A DNA stretch of 64,000 nucleotides from CAWUEX02 sp038148375 (GCA_038148375.1 JAYQVH010000002.1:248001-312000), one strand, 5' to 3'. Numbered from the stretch's first letter, positions 40,735 through 50,708 are shown. A program made the numbers and translations. The notes: a model not told the origin generated them from the letters alone.

Positions 40735-42369
40735 ATGAAACGCTTCTGCCTTGCCCTTATTGCCGCCGTGCCGTTTCTCGGTGCATTGAGTAACGCCGCG
40801 TGGTCGCACGCCGTGTTGCTGGGATCGACACCGGCCGCCGAAGCGAGCCTGGAGTCCTCGCCCAAGGAAATCATTTTTAATTTCAACGAAAACGTCGGGC
40901 CAATCTTTATCAAGATTCTCGATCGCACCGGTTCAGAGGTTGGCGCTCTCGGCGAATGGACGGTCGACGGCAACGACGTCATCACACCGGTCAACGCCGA
41001 ATTGCCCAATGGTACCTACATCGCCACCTACCGCGTGATCTCCGCCGATACGCATCCGGTCGGCGGCAGCGTGGTCTTTGCCGTGGGCGAGGCGGTGTCC
41101 TCCATGGATGATGTGGCCGCCGTGGGCGGCGAAACCAGCGCCTGGGTCGTACCTGTCGCCCTCAACCGTTTTGTTCAGTACGGCGCTCTGCTGCTGGCCG
41201 CCGGCGCGGCTCTGTTTATTGTCGGCATGAACGTGCCGGCGCGCATCGAGGAATCCGTGTTCCGCATGGGTAAATTGTCCGCCGGTGTGGCCGCGGCGAC
41301 CTACATTCTCGCGCTCGGCTTTGGCGGCGCGGAAATGGTCATGGGCGGTGTCGGGGCGTTCTTCTCGCCCGACGCGTGGAGCCAGGGATTGGGGTCCACT
41401 CTTGGGCCGAGCGCTCTGATCGGCATCCCCGGTCTGCTGATTCTCATGTACGCCTTCAACAAAGGTCCGGCCAACAAACAAACAGGGGTGCTGGTCGCTG
41501 GTAGTGCTGTTTCTGTCGCAAGCTTCCTGGTCACGGGCCATGCCGCAACCGCACCGCCGGTATGGATGATGGCGCCGGTCGTTGCCGTGCACTTGTTCTG
41601 CGCGGCGTTCTGGATCGCGGCCCTGTACCCGCTGGCCAAGACCACACAAGTGGCGGAAATTAGTGAAGCCGGGGCGGTCATGACTCAATTCTCCACCCGC
41701 GCCGTTTGGACGGTCGCAGCGCTGTTTCTGTCGGGCGCCGTGATCACGTGGATCCAGGTTGAATCCGTTTCCAACATGCTGTCGACGGATTACGGCCTGC
41801 GCCTGACGGCAAAGATCGCGATCTTCCTCGCCCTCTTGGGCCTGGCGGCGATGAACAAGATGGTGCTGACGCCGGCGCTGGAAAAATCCGACACCGCTGC
41901 ACCCGAAAAGCTGCGCAGGTCGATTAAGATCGAGTACGCCGCGATGGTGTTGATCATCGGCGCGGCCGTCTCCCTGACCCTCGTCACGCCGCCGCGTGCA
42001 ACCATGGATATGGGCGATGGCGGTATGGGCGGCATGGCCATGGGCGGCGGCTTCCAGGCCGAGATCGTCAAGGGCAAGTACACCGCGTCGATGAGCGTCG
42101 ATCCGGCCGGGACCGGCTCAAACATGGTGATGGTCGAGTTCAAGGACGATGCCGGCAATCCGGTCGAAATGCTCGACGTCACGATCCAATGGTCGCTGCC
42201 GAGCGCCGGACTGGAAGGCATCGAAGGCCGCGGTGAGGTGGTCATGCCCGGCATGTATCATTTCATGTTCGATCAGTTGATCATTCCGGGGACGTGGACC
42301 GCGCAGATCGATGCCTTTGTCGATGACTTCGACAAGCAGATCTTCCGCACCGAAGTGCCGATCAAGTAG
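40735..42369 (+). CDS. CopC-CopD fusion copper transport protein (YcnJ-like) with an extra C-terminal domain
   Basis: A 544-residue protein. Signal peptide, then a CopC domain: SHAVLLGSTPAAEASLESSP (His25 is the first mature residue) and YRVISADTHPVGGSVVFAVGE with the second Cu ligand His. Next come about eight membrane segments of a CopD domain (VAVHLFCAAFWIAALYPLAKT, TRAVWTVAALFLSGAVITWIQV). After the last segment a Met/Gly-rich linker (MDMGDGGMGGMAMGGGF) leads to a C-terminal periplasmic beta domain of about 115 residues (YTASMSVDPAG, MVMVEFKDDAG) resembling YtkA/FixH-type folds. It would move copper across the inner membrane. The extra domain is not usual in YcnJ. Confidence 0.88.
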   Translation: MKRFCLALIAAVPFLGALSNAAWSHAVLLGSTPAAEASLESSPKEIIFNFNENVGPIFIKILDRTGSEVGALGEWTVDGNDVITPVNAELPNGTYIATYRVISADTHPVGGSVVFAVGEAVSSMDDVAAVGGETSAWVVPVALNRFVQYGALLLAAGAALFIVGMNVPARIEESVFRMGKLSAGVAAATYILALGFGGAEMVMGGVGAFFSPDAWSQGLGSTLGPSALIGIPGLLILMYAFNKGPANKQTGVLVAGSAVSVASFLVTGHAATAPPVWMMAPVVAVHLFCAAFWIAALYPLAKTTQVAEISEAGAVMTQFSTRAVWTVAALFLSGAVITWIQVESVSNMLSTDYGLRLTAKIAIFLALLGLAAMNKMVLTPALEKSDTAAPEKLRRSIKIEYAAMVLIIGAAVSLTLVTPPRATMDMGDGGMGGMAMGGGFQAEIVKGKYTASMSVDPAGTGSNMVMVEFKDDAGNPVEMLDVTIQWSLPSAGLEGIEGRGEVVMPGMYHFMFDQLIIPGTWTAQIDAFVDDFDKQIFRTEVPIK

Positions 42370-42396
42370 TCAACCAGCCAAGCCAGGGGGAAAGGC

Positions 42397-43812
42397 ATGA
42401 TCCTCACCGTCGCCGGTAAGGAGTTTAAGGAGATCATTCGCGACGGCCGCATCAAGTGGTCGGCCGCTATTCTCGCCATCATGCTCATCGCCGCGCTGTC
42501 GACGGCAGCGCAGCGCTTTGCCGATATTTCGGCGGAGCGGGCCTCGGCGCAGGAAGTCGTTAATGCGCAGTTCGCGGCGCAAGGAGAAAAAAACCCTCAC
42601 GCTGCGGCACATTACGGCCTGTACGCCTTCAAGCCTGTGACGCCGTTGTCGTTCTTCGACACCGGCATCTCAAGCTACACCGGGGTGTCGATTTGGCTGG
42701 AAGCTCATAAGAAAAACGATGCCGAGGGCGAGCCCGCCCGCGACACCACCGCCATCGCCCGCTTCGGTGAACTGACGGCCGCGTTTACCCTGCAAATGCT
42801 GTTGCCGCTGTTGGTGATCCTGCTTGCCTTTCCGGCGTTTGCCGGCGAGCGGGAAGCCGGGACATTGCGTCAGGTGCTGAGCATGCAGGTCTCTCCGGTG
42901 CAGCTGCTGTTCGGTAAGGCGTTGGGCGCGATGGCCGCGCTTGCCGTGTTCATCGGCCCCATCCTCCTGATCGGACTCATCGGGCTAATTTTTTCTCCGG
43001 GCGGTGCCGCCTACATCGGCCACGGCATCGTCATTGTGCTCGTCTACGTGATCTACGCCCTGATCTTTCTGTTCCTGACGCTCGCCGTGTCCGCGAACCT
43101 CAAATCCGCCCAGGCGACGCTGGTCGCCATGGTCGGCTTCTGGGCGATCTCGAGTTTTGTCTTACCGCGCGCCGCATCGGACTTGTCGCGCCTGCTGTAC
43201 CCCACGCCAACGGCGGTCGCCTTTGACAAGGCTGTCGAGGAAGCGATCCAATCCGGGGTCGACGGCGTCAGCCCCGCAACCAAGATTCAGCAGCGTCAGG
43301 AACAAACATTGGCGCTCTATAACGCGGACAGCGTCGACGATCTGCCGATCAATTTCCAGGGCGTGATCTTCGATCTCCAGGAAAAACTCGATAACGAAGT
43401 CTTCGATAAGTACTACGGCGACCTGCACAAGATTTACGATGAGCAGACCGGCCTGCATCAGGCGTTCAGTGTCGGCTCGCCGCGCATGGCCGTGCAACTC
43501 GCGTCTATGGAGCTTTCGGGTACCTCGCTCGATCATCACATCGCTTTCACCGAGCAGGCAGAACAATACCGCCGCGAGCTGATCGAAAATATGAACCGCG
43601 ACATCACCTTCAATTCCGCGGCCGGGCAAGCCGACTACCGCGCTGGGCCGGAGCTGTGGGCGTCGGTCGACCGGTTCGAATACGCCCCGCCGCCGTTGGG
43701 CGATATCCTGACGCGTCTCGGGCCGAGCTTCATGGTGATGTTCCTGTGGCTCGCTCTGTCAATCGTTGCCGGTGTTCTCGCCGCGCGCAAAGTTAAGGTC
43801 ACGCTGGGGTAG
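42397..43812 (+). CDS. ABC-2 type permease, DUF3526 family (first of two)
   Basis: A 471-residue membrane protein: an N-terminal helix VAGKEFKEIIRDGRIKW, a first membrane segment, a large periplasmic loop, and about five further segments with LLPLLVILLAFPAFAGEREAGTLRQVLSMQVSP, the ABC-2 permease signature in which the ER(E)-GTL loop contacts the ATPase. DUF3526 permeases, like NosY, work in pairs with an ATP-binding subunit. A 28-bp gap and the same direction tie it to copCD. The second permease begins 10 bp downstream. No ATP-binding gene is next to them. Confidence 0.85.
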   Translation: MILTVAGKEFKEIIRDGRIKWSAAILAIMLIAALSTAAQRFADISAERASAQEVVNAQFAAQGEKNPHAAAHYGLYAFKPVTPLSFFDTGISSYTGVSIWLEAHKKNDAEGEPARDTTAIARFGELTAAFTLQMLLPLLVILLAFPAFAGEREAGTLRQVLSMQVSPVQLLFGKALGAMAALAVFIGPILLIGLIGLIFSPGGAAYIGHGIVIVLVYVIYALIFLFLTLAVSANLKSAQATLVAMVGFWAISSFVLPRAASDLSRLLYPTPTAVAFDKAVEEAIQSGVDGVSPATKIQQRQEQTLALYNADSVDDLPINFQGVIFDLQEKLDNEVFDKYYGDLHKIYDEQTGLHQAFSVGSPRMAVQLASMELSGTSLDHHIAFTEQAEQYRRELIENMNRDITFNSAAGQADYRAGPELWASVDRFEYAPPPLGDILTRLGPSFMVMFLWLALSIVAGVLAARKVKVTLG

Positions 43813-43822
43813 GGCAGGCACG

Positions 43823-45253
43823 ATGAAAGGGTTCGGTTCCGTCTTCACCCAGGAATGGGTCATCCTTAAACACAATCCGGCATGGTGGCTGAGTCTTGGC
43901 CTGCTGCTCGTGCTTACGGTTCTGGCCGCCCTCAATGGCGCAGCACGGACCGAACAGCTCGCCGGCATGGGCGGCGGTCTCAATCAGGAAGAAATGGTCA
44001 CCCAGAACGCGCTCAGGGCATCCGTTGAACGCTGGGAAGCCGATCCGTCCGGCGCGCCGCCTCCGGCGGCGAGTCCCGGCGCCCTCGGCATGTCTGTGTT
44101 AAGTCACTATGCGGTGCTGCCGCCGACGCCGCTGGCCGCATTGTCGATCGGCCAGACCGATGTTCAGCCGACGTATTACAAAGTCACCGCGCATCCGGCG
44201 CTGACCTTTCTGAACGCAACGGAAATCCAAAACCCGCTCAACGTTCTTGCGGGTAGTTTTGACGTCGCCTTCGTTATCGTCTTTCTGCTGCCGATTTTTA
44301 TCGTCGCGCTGACTTTTGATCTGATGTCGAAGGAAAAGGAACGCGGCACCTTGAGTTTGGTCGCGGCGCACGGTGTCTCAAAGACAGCGTTCATTCTTGC
44401 CAAGGGTATCGCGCGCGCCCTGCTTATTTTTGTTCTGCTCCTGATTGTCGGTCTGGCTGCGGTCGCGATGACCGAGCCAAACCTGGGCGATGGCGCCATG
44501 TGGGCGCGCTTTGCAGTGTGGTTCCTGACTGTGTCGCTATACGCCTTTTTCTGGTTTGCACTGTCGTTATTCGTCAACGCCCTGAACCGGCCATCGGTAA
44601 CCAACGGCATTATTCTGGCCAACCTTTGGCTCGTGTTTGTCGTCGTCATTCCGGCGCTGGTGAATATCGCCGCGACGACGCTGTATCCGGCGCCGTCACG
44701 CGTCGAGCTGACCACCGAGATGCGAGAAGCGACGGAAATCGCAGACCAGGAAGCTGCGGAGTCTCGCGAGGCGTTTTTCTTCGATCATCCGGAGATGGCG
44801 GGTGAGAATGCCAATGCGGATGAGTTCTATCTCCAGGTGCTGGCAACCGACTCCGCGGTCGAACGCGCCGTTGAGCCGTTGATGGCTGAGTTCGGTTCTC
44901 AGGCTCAGCGCCGCCAGGGCGTTGTCGATCTCTTGCAATATGTGTCGCCCGCGATCATGACCCAGAACGCGCTCAACGCGATTTCTGGTACCGGTTCAGA
45001 ACGGTTCGCGGACTTCACCGACCAGGTGCTGGCCTTCCATGAGAACTGGCGCGGCTTTTTCACCAACCGCATCGTCAAAGGGACGCGGATGTCTGCGGCC
45101 GAATTCGACGACATTCCCGTGTTCGAGTATTCCGGATGGACGGTTTCGGACGTTCTCGGTGGCGCTGGGGGACCAATCGCTGGTTTAGGCCTGTTCGTTC
45201 TGGTTCTCGCCGTGTGGTCGACCAGGCGCTACGCGGTCTATCCCGTCGTCTAA
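43823..45253 (+). CDS. ABC-2 type permease, DUF3526 family (second of two)
   Basis: A 476-residue homologue of the preceding gene: EWVILKHNPAWWLSLGLLLVLTVLAAL, the coupling loop DLMSKEKERGTLSLVAAHGVSKTAFILAKGIARALL, and later segments SVTNGIILANLWLVFVVVIPALVNI. Start at ATG 43823; a longer frame from 43766 overlaps the upstream gene and is Arg-rich. The two permeases probably form a heterodimer. Without an adjacent ATPase the complex would have to borrow one from elsewhere, or the gene has been lost. The substrate is unknown; position suggests copper or copper-protein maturation as in the nos system. Confidence 0.85.
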   Translation: MKGFGSVFTQEWVILKHNPAWWLSLGLLLVLTVLAALNGAARTEQLAGMGGGLNQEEMVTQNALRASVERWEADPSGAPPPAASPGALGMSVLSHYAVLPPTPLAALSIGQTDVQPTYYKVTAHPALTFLNATEIQNPLNVLAGSFDVAFVIVFLLPIFIVALTFDLMSKEKERGTLSLVAAHGVSKTAFILAKGIARALLIFVLLLIVGLAAVAMTEPNLGDGAMWARFAVWFLTVSLYAFFWFALSLFVNALNRPSVTNGIILANLWLVFVVVIPALVNIAATTLYPAPSRVELTTEMREATEIADQEAAESREAFFFDHPEMAGENANADEFYLQVLATDSAVERAVEPLMAEFGSQAQRRQGVVDLLQYVSPAIMTQNALNAISGTGSERFADFTDQVLAFHENWRGFFTNRIVKGTRMSAAEFDDIPVFEYSGWTVSDVLGGAGGPIAGLGLFVLVLAVWSTRRYAVYPVV

Positions 45254-45255
45254 CA

Positions 45256-46149
45256 ATGATCTCGCGCCGCCGCACGTTTGCTCTTAGCGCCGCGGCAGGA
45301 CTTGCTCAGTTTGCATCTGCACACGCGCGCCCGCTCGATCTCTCCGACCCTCAAGACAGTCTCTATGCCGTGGCCAAGTTGCGCGGCGACGTTTCAGGAA
45401 CGCCGGCGCTGTTGTGGTACACAGGCACCGGGTTCGCGGTGGTGCCCGGCGAGGTGCCCCATCCGCTTTACCGCGTCCAGGGTCTGATCCGGTCAGCCTG
45501 GGTGCCTCAGCCGGACGGCAGCTTCCTGTATGAAACCTTCGATCTCGGATTCTACGGCGACAAAGACACCGGCGCGTATTTGGAAACCTTCGTCAATCCG
45601 CTCAACGGTAAAACCTGCGCACCGGTCCATGTCCACGACGGTCCGCAGCGCTCGGTGTATTCCGTTTATGGATCGCATCCCGTCGGCGCGCCGCCCGATA
45701 CATCGAAAACGCTTGCGATCGATTGGCAGCGCTCCGGCGACGAGATCTGGTTCGAGAACAGTTTCGGGTTCGCGTTTCCGAGCCCGTTGCGGCCCGAGGA
45801 CTGGCCCGAAGCGTCTCCCGGTGAGACCGTCACGTTCCGGTTTCACACGTCCTTCAGGGGCAGAATGTCGGAACTGGAAGACGACAGCACCACCGCCGCC
45901 CCGCTGACTGCCGTGTATCTGGGCATCGGTCCATGGCCGCCTTGGTTGTTGATGGAACAGGCGCCGGGGTATCAGGTGCTGCAATACCAGGCGCGAAAGC
46001 TCGTGTCCGAAGATGAGATTCCCGTAGCGATGCAGGAGTACATCGCCCGTACCGAACCGGCGTACCTGACAGCCGAAGAACCGTGGTCCGAATCGCTGAG
46101 TTCCTGGGAGCGTTACGAACGCACGCGTCAGCCCCAGCCGAGGCGTTAA
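45256..46149 (+). CDS. DUF1838 family exported protein
   Basis: A 297-residue protein with a Tat-like signal (ISRRRTFALSAAAGLAQF; ATG 45256). The DUF1838 core is recognisable: DSLYAVAKLRGDVSGTPALLWYTGTGFAV, ETFVNPLNGKTCAPVHVHDGPQ, and GPWPPWLLMEQAPGYQVLQYQARKL. Its function is unknown; a steroid- or lipid-like ligand is one suggestion from fold, not shown here. It starts 2 bp after the permease stop and ends overlapping the convergent serine hydrolase gene by 4 bp, closing the copper cluster. Confidence 0.85.
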   Translation: MISRRRTFALSAAAGLAQFASAHARPLDLSDPQDSLYAVAKLRGDVSGTPALLWYTGTGFAVVPGEVPHPLYRVQGLIRSAWVPQPDGSFLYETFDLGFYGDKDTGAYLETFVNPLNGKTCAPVHVHDGPQRSVYSVYGSHPVGAPPDTSKTLAIDWQRSGDEIWFENSFGFAFPSPLRPEDWPEASPGETVTFRFHTSFRGRMSELEDDSTTAAPLTAVYLGIGPWPPWLLMEQAPGYQVLQYQARKLVSEDEIPVAMQEYIARTEPAYLTAEEPWSESLSSWERYERTRQPQPRR

Positions 46150-47342
46150 GGCGCGGTATCGGGGTGTAGCGCGCGGACAATAATATTTGGAATGGCCGAT
46201 TCCACCCACTCCGGCGCCCATTCCGTCGTGCCGCGCACGATCACGAGATCGTCGGCGGCCGAAATCCAAACACGCTGGCCGCCGTAGCCGAGGAAGGTGA
46301 CCATATCGTCGCTGACAAAGCCTTCCGGCGCGCGCAGGCCGAGGGCCTTCGGCGGCGTGAAGTCTCCCGGCAGAATGAAGCCGCTGCCCAGCCACACCAA
46401 ATAGCCGTAATGGTCGGCCAACGGTGACGGCACCGTCATCTCGCGGATCCAGTCCGCCGAAACGATCTGCGTGCCGCTCCAGGTTCCCTTGTTCAAAACC
46501 AGTTGCCCCAGTTTCGCCCAGTCATAGGGGCGGGAGAAAATGCAGCAGGACTTCATTACCGCGCCGCCGGGGCGGTCAAGGAACATCGTGGCGTCGGCCA
46601 GCCCAAGCGGACGCCATAATTTTTCCGACAGATAATCGGCATAGCGCCGGCCGGTTGCACGTTCGATGACAATGCCAAGCAAGTTGGTCTCTTCGTTGTT
46701 GTAATCGAACGTCGTACCCGGCGGATCGACCTGCTCGAGGTCGAAGATCATGCCATTGAAGTCCTCGCCGAAATTGTAGCGGGAGCCCCGGTCTAGAAAT
46801 GACACTTCATACGATGTGGCGATCTGCTCCAGGCCGGCTGCCATCCATAAGGCGTCCTGCACTGTTGCTTCGCCGCGCGGATCGTCGCGCCACTCGCCGA
46901 TGTATTTGCCGATTGGGTCGGCCACCGACTCAATGGCGCCGTCGGCTATGGCGATACCCATCAACATGGCCAGGACGCTCTTGGACATCGATTGCGGGTT
47001 GAAAATCGTGCCGCGCTCGGCGCCGTTCCAATAGTGTTCGGTTTGGATGACGCCTTTGTGGACGATGATCAAGGACTGGGACTTTTGTCCCTCGGCATAG
47101 GCGGCTGCCTGATCCAAAGCATGTTGGGCAATGGTGCGCTCGCCGGCGGCCGCGACAGGCAGATCGTCCGTCTTGTTGCCGGGAACCGGCTCGAGCGGGT
47201 CATACCAACTTAACGGCAAGGTGAGGGGGTCGCCCTCGAATGCGATATACCGCATCAGGTACGTTCGTTCGCTGACCGCAACGAGGGCGAACAAACCCAA
47301 CAGTACGGCACAGGCGAGCCAAATCGGGCGTTGCCTAAACAT
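46146..47342 (-). CDS. Serine hydrolase, class C beta-lactamase fold
   Basis: A 398-residue membrane-anchored protein with one N-terminal segment (IWLACAVLLGLFALVAVS). The beta-lactamase/esterase motifs are NPQSMSKSVLAMLMG (S-x-x-K nucleophile Ser) and TTFDYNNEETNLLG (Y-x-N). The third motif (KTG/HxG-like) is probably GYGGQRVW. Members include esterases, D-aminopeptidases and nylon-oligomer hydrolases; antibiotic hydrolysis is unlikely. ATG 47342 is chosen over a GTG at 47360. Its tail overlaps the DUF1838 gene by 4 bp. Confidence 0.85.
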   Translation of the reverse strand: MFRQRPIWLACAVLLGLFALVAVSERTYLMRYIAFEGDPLTLPLSWYDPLEPVPGNKTDDLPVAAAGERTIAQHALDQAAAYAEGQKSQSLIIVHKGVIQTEHYWNGAERGTIFNPQSMSKSVLAMLMGIAIADGAIESVADPIGKYIGEWRDDPRGEATVQDALWMAAGLEQIATSYEVSFLDRGSRYNFGEDFNGMIFDLEQVDPPGTTFDYNNEETNLLGIVIERATGRRYADYLSEKLWRPLGLADATMFLDRPGGAVMKSCCIFSRPYDWAKLGQLVLNKGTWSGTQIVSADWIREMTVPSPLADHYGYLVWLGSGFILPGDFTPPKALGLRAPEGFVSDDMVTFLGYGGQRVWISAADDLVIVRGTTEWAPEWVESAIPNIIVRALHPDTAP

Positions 47343-47399
47343 GTACGCAATATCGCCCACGCACTGTGAACCGACAACACCCCCCGAATGTAGCGCCGC

Positions 47400-49313
47400 T
47401 CAATTACCCTCGAAGATGTCTGTTGAGTAGCCAAAATGGGTGAGAAACGGCCGTAATGTAACAAGATGCGGCGCCAGATGAACGGCGTACTTTTCCCAGC
47501 GTGCCAGCGCCGATCTGTACAGCGGTTGGGTGACCTGGGCCGAACTGGCCGTCCGCACATGTCTGTTTTGAGCATGCTCGTGAAATGCGCTGACCCGCTC
47601 GTCCCAGGCGACTCCAATGAAATCCAGCAGGTTTTTGATCTGCGAGTCGAAATCCTCGACGACGTCTTCGTAGCGAATGTAATGGACCGGTAATTTTAAT
47701 TTGGTTTCGGCTTCCTGCCAGAATTCCATCACCTGCGCGTAAAGTTCTACTGCGCCCTTTAAGGTCGTGAAATTGGCCATGGCCATGTTCATGGTAAATC
47801 GCTGCATGAAGGAGCTCAGCACCACGTCGCAGGGATGGCGCAGCGCAAAGACGATTTTTGCGTCCGGGAACAGCAATTTTATGATCCGCGCTTGGGTTGC
47901 CCCGAGCGGCAGTTTGTCGACAAGCAGCCCGCCATCATATTCGGGCATGAACGCTTTGACGCGCTCGAAATAGAATTTCTGCGCGACAGCGCGTTGTTCA
48001 GTGTCCAGGGTTGTGAAGGGCGCGCCGGCGTTGACCTCTAACGCTGTCAGGCGCTGATGCACATCGTCCAGGGGCGGCCGTTCGTCCATGACGGATACGT
48101 CCGGATGACTATCCAGAACTTGGTCCAATAGTGTGGTACCGGAGCGGGGAAAGCCGATCAGGAACACAGGCGCCTTGCCGGTTGGGGTAGCCGCGGTGTC
48201 TGTCGGCGGTGCCGTGCCAAGGATGTCGTATTCCCGTGCGATTTGGTCGCGGTATTTTTCCGGCGCAGCACACTGACCCGCCGGACTTTCGAGGCGTGGC
48301 TGATTGGCTTTGGTGTAACTGTCAAAGGCCGCATCGAAGTGCCCCAGCCTATCCTGCAGATACGCACGCTCGAACAGTAGAGATTCGCGCTCCTGGCGGG
48401 TCGTTGTACCCGTCAGCATTCGTTCGACCTCCACCAGCGCGGCGTCCGCGTCGCCGCCGCGCCGAATCAGTATCGCTTTGACCTTCTGTGCCTGGCGATT
48501 GGCGGGATCGGCAGCGAGCGCTTCATCCGCCATGCGCCTGGCCTCGTCGAGACGGTTATTTTGTTCGTACATGTCGGCGAGCGCGGCTGCCGTTGCCGCA
48601 TCCTGAGGGTCGAGGTCCAAGGCGCGCTTGAACATCGTTTCAGCCTGTTCGACCTGAAAAAGTTCACGCAACGTGATGGCGATGTAGCGCAGGGTCTTGG
48701 GGTCGTCGGGCGACAGGTCAAGGGCCCGCTGGTATGCCTCAAGCGCCGCTTCGTGTTTGCCCGTGTCCGCTTTGACAACGGCCAGATTGAGCCAGGCATC
48801 GGCCCAGTCGCCGCGCAGCCTGACTGCGGTTTCAAAGGCGGCGATGGCGGCATCGTAATCCGCATTTGCATACGATGCATTGCCGCACCAGAACCAAACG
48901 TCAGCACCGTTCGGATCGAGGTCGGTGGCTTTCGTCAGTGCGTCAACCGCATCGGCGTGCCGGCCTAATTGGTTTAACGTGATGCCGCGCAGGTGATGTC
49001 CGGACGCAGCATTTGGGGCCAGACGCACGGCTTCATCGTAGGCGGCCAGGGCGGCACCGGCATTTCCGGCCGCTTCCAATGCGCCGCCGTAAATTTCCCA
49101 TAGCCCGGACTGTCCGGGTGTTTCGCTCAGCGCTGCTTTGAGCGCCGGCACAGCGGCGGCGGTGTCGCCCATCTGTAGGGCCGCCAGCCCGAGAATTTGC
49201 TGCGCGCCCGGTGTTCTGGGATTTGCCGCGATCGCCGATTCCGCCAGTGCGCGCGCCGCGCGTGGGTCGCCCTGGCGCAACAGGGCGAGGGCGGCGTTGG
49301 CGTCGAAAGGCAC
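47400..49313 (-). CDS. TPR-repeat sulfotransferase
   Basis: A 637-residue protein. The N-terminal 300 residues are about eight TPR units, e.g. ALAESAIAANPRTPGAQQILGLAALQMGDTAAAVPAL and LNLAVVKADTGKHEAALEAYQRALDLSPDD. The C-terminal half is a PAPS-dependent sulfotransferase with the 5'-phosphosulfate loop VFLIGFPRSGTTLLDQVLDSHP and the 3'-phosphate motif KIVFALRHPCDVVLSSFMQRF. Sulfotransferases with TPR tails are common in Alphaproteobacteria; the acceptor (peptide, glycan or metabolite) is not known. The start codon is GTG. No signal peptide, so it is cytosolic. Confidence 0.9.
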   Translation of the reverse strand: MPFDANAALALLRQGDPRAARALAESAIAANPRTPGAQQILGLAALQMGDTAAAVPALKAALSETPGQSGLWEIYGGALEAAGNAGAALAAYDEAVRLAPNAASGHHLRGITLNQLGRHADAVDALTKATDLDPNGADVWFWCGNASYANADYDAAIAAFETAVRLRGDWADAWLNLAVVKADTGKHEAALEAYQRALDLSPDDPKTLRYIAITLRELFQVEQAETMFKRALDLDPQDAATAAALADMYEQNNRLDEARRMADEALAADPANRQAQKVKAILIRRGGDADAALVEVERMLTGTTTRQERESLLFERAYLQDRLGHFDAAFDSYTKANQPRLESPAGQCAAPEKYRDQIAREYDILGTAPPTDTAATPTGKAPVFLIGFPRSGTTLLDQVLDSHPDVSVMDERPPLDDVHQRLTALEVNAGAPFTTLDTEQRAVAQKFYFERVKAFMPEYDGGLLVDKLPLGATQARIIKLLFPDAKIVFALRHPCDVVLSSFMQRFTMNMAMANFTTLKGAVELYAQVMEFWQEAETKLKLPVHYIRYEDVVEDFDSQIKNLLDFIGVAWDERVSAFHEHAQNRHVRTASSAQVTQPLYRSALARWEKYAVHLAPHLVTLRPFLTHFGYSTDIFEGN

Positions 49314-49328
49314 GGTCTGCGTCCGGCC

Positions 49329-50708
49329 CTATTCGGCCGCGCGCTGGTCCGGCGCCGCTTCTTCTGCGATTTCCGCATCGCGCCGGAACATTTCTTCCAG
49401 TTCCTTGGCCGATTCCTTGGCCAGGTCCTGCATTTTTTGTTCGTCGTTGTGATGGGTGTAGTGCTCGAACAGCCGCATGCGGTCGTGCTCGCCGAACTGA
49501 TCGACGATGGCGTCTGCTTGACTCCGTGTATCGCCGAGTCCGACGAGCAGGTCGCGCGTCAGTTCCAGAGAAGAACAGAACGTTTCCCGCCAGATGATGA
49601 TGATGCCGAGGTCCATCAAGCGGTAGGCGTGCTGGCGGTTGCGGGCGCGGGCGTAGATCTCCAAACGCGGAAAGTGTTTGCGCACCAGTTCCGCGGTTGC
49701 CAACGAGGCCTCGACATCATCGATCGCCAGGACGAAGGCGCGGGCCTCATGTGCTTTCGCTGCGCGCAGCAGATCGAGCCGCGATGCATCGCCATAATAG
49801 ATTTTGTTGCCGTACTTCTTCACGAAGTCGACCTGGGCGGCACTGATATCGAGTGCCGTGAACGGTATCCGGCGAGCCGCCAGAATGCGTCCGACGATTT
49901 GTCCGAAGCGGCCGAAGCCGGCGATGATGACATGGCCTTCGTCTTCCGGCGGCGTTTCGAACTGGGGGTCCGGTGTCTTGATGACCTTTTTGGTCACCGC
50001 GTCGTTGCCAAGTCCGATCAAGGGAGTCAGCGCCATCGACAGACTCACCACGACGATCAGGAAATCCGACGTTTGCTGCGGCAATACGCCGGCGGCAACA
50101 GCGGTGGTGAAAATCACAAAGGCGAATTCCCCGCCTTGGGGCAGCACGCAGGCCATATCCTTGGCCGACAGCATGCTCAGTTTCCACATTCGCCCCAAGG
50201 CGTACAGCACAAGGCCTTTGACAACGAGCAGCAGCGCTGTGGCGCCAATGACCGCGCCGGTGGCTGAGGCGACCAGGTCCAGGTTCACGCTCATGCCGAC
50301 GGAAATAAAGAACAGACCGAGCAGCAGACCCTTGAACGGTTCGATATCCGCCTCAAGCTCGTGGCGGTATTCGGAGTCCGCCAGCAGCAGACCGGCCATG
50401 AACGCACCCAGAGCCATGGACACGCCAACCGCATACATCAACAGCGCCGTGCCGATGACGATCAGCAGGCCGGTCGCGGTGAACAATTCGCGGATTTCCG
50501 TCGCGGCCACCAGCCGCAACACCGGGCACAACAAATAGTGGCCACCGATGATCACCGCCGCGATGACGCCGCCGACTTCCAGCAAGGCCAGCCATACCGG
50601 CGCTCCTCCGGCGACCGCGTCCTGTACGGCGAGTATGGGGATCACCGCCAGGATCGGGATCACCGCGAGGTCCAGGAACAACAGGATTGCGAAGGCGGAG
50701 CGGCCGTG
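49329..50708 (-). pseudogene. C-terminal part of a Kef-type potassium/proton antiporter, after an in-frame stop
   Basis: After TAA (50709-50711) the frame goes on as HGRSAFAILLFLDLAVIPIL, continuing the Na/H-exchanger fold (LLLADSEYRHELEADIEPFKGLLLGLFFISVGM), then a TrkA-N/RCK domain (GHVIIAGFGRFGQIVGRILAARRIPFTALD, TYGDASRLDLLRAAK-like tail). With the fragment at 50709..51131 it adds up to a normal KefB/KefC of about 600 residues. The best internal start is a TTG (50681), so reinitiation would give a protein lacking the first membrane helices. In its intact form it would export potassium under electrophile or glutathione-conjugate control. Confidence 0.85.
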
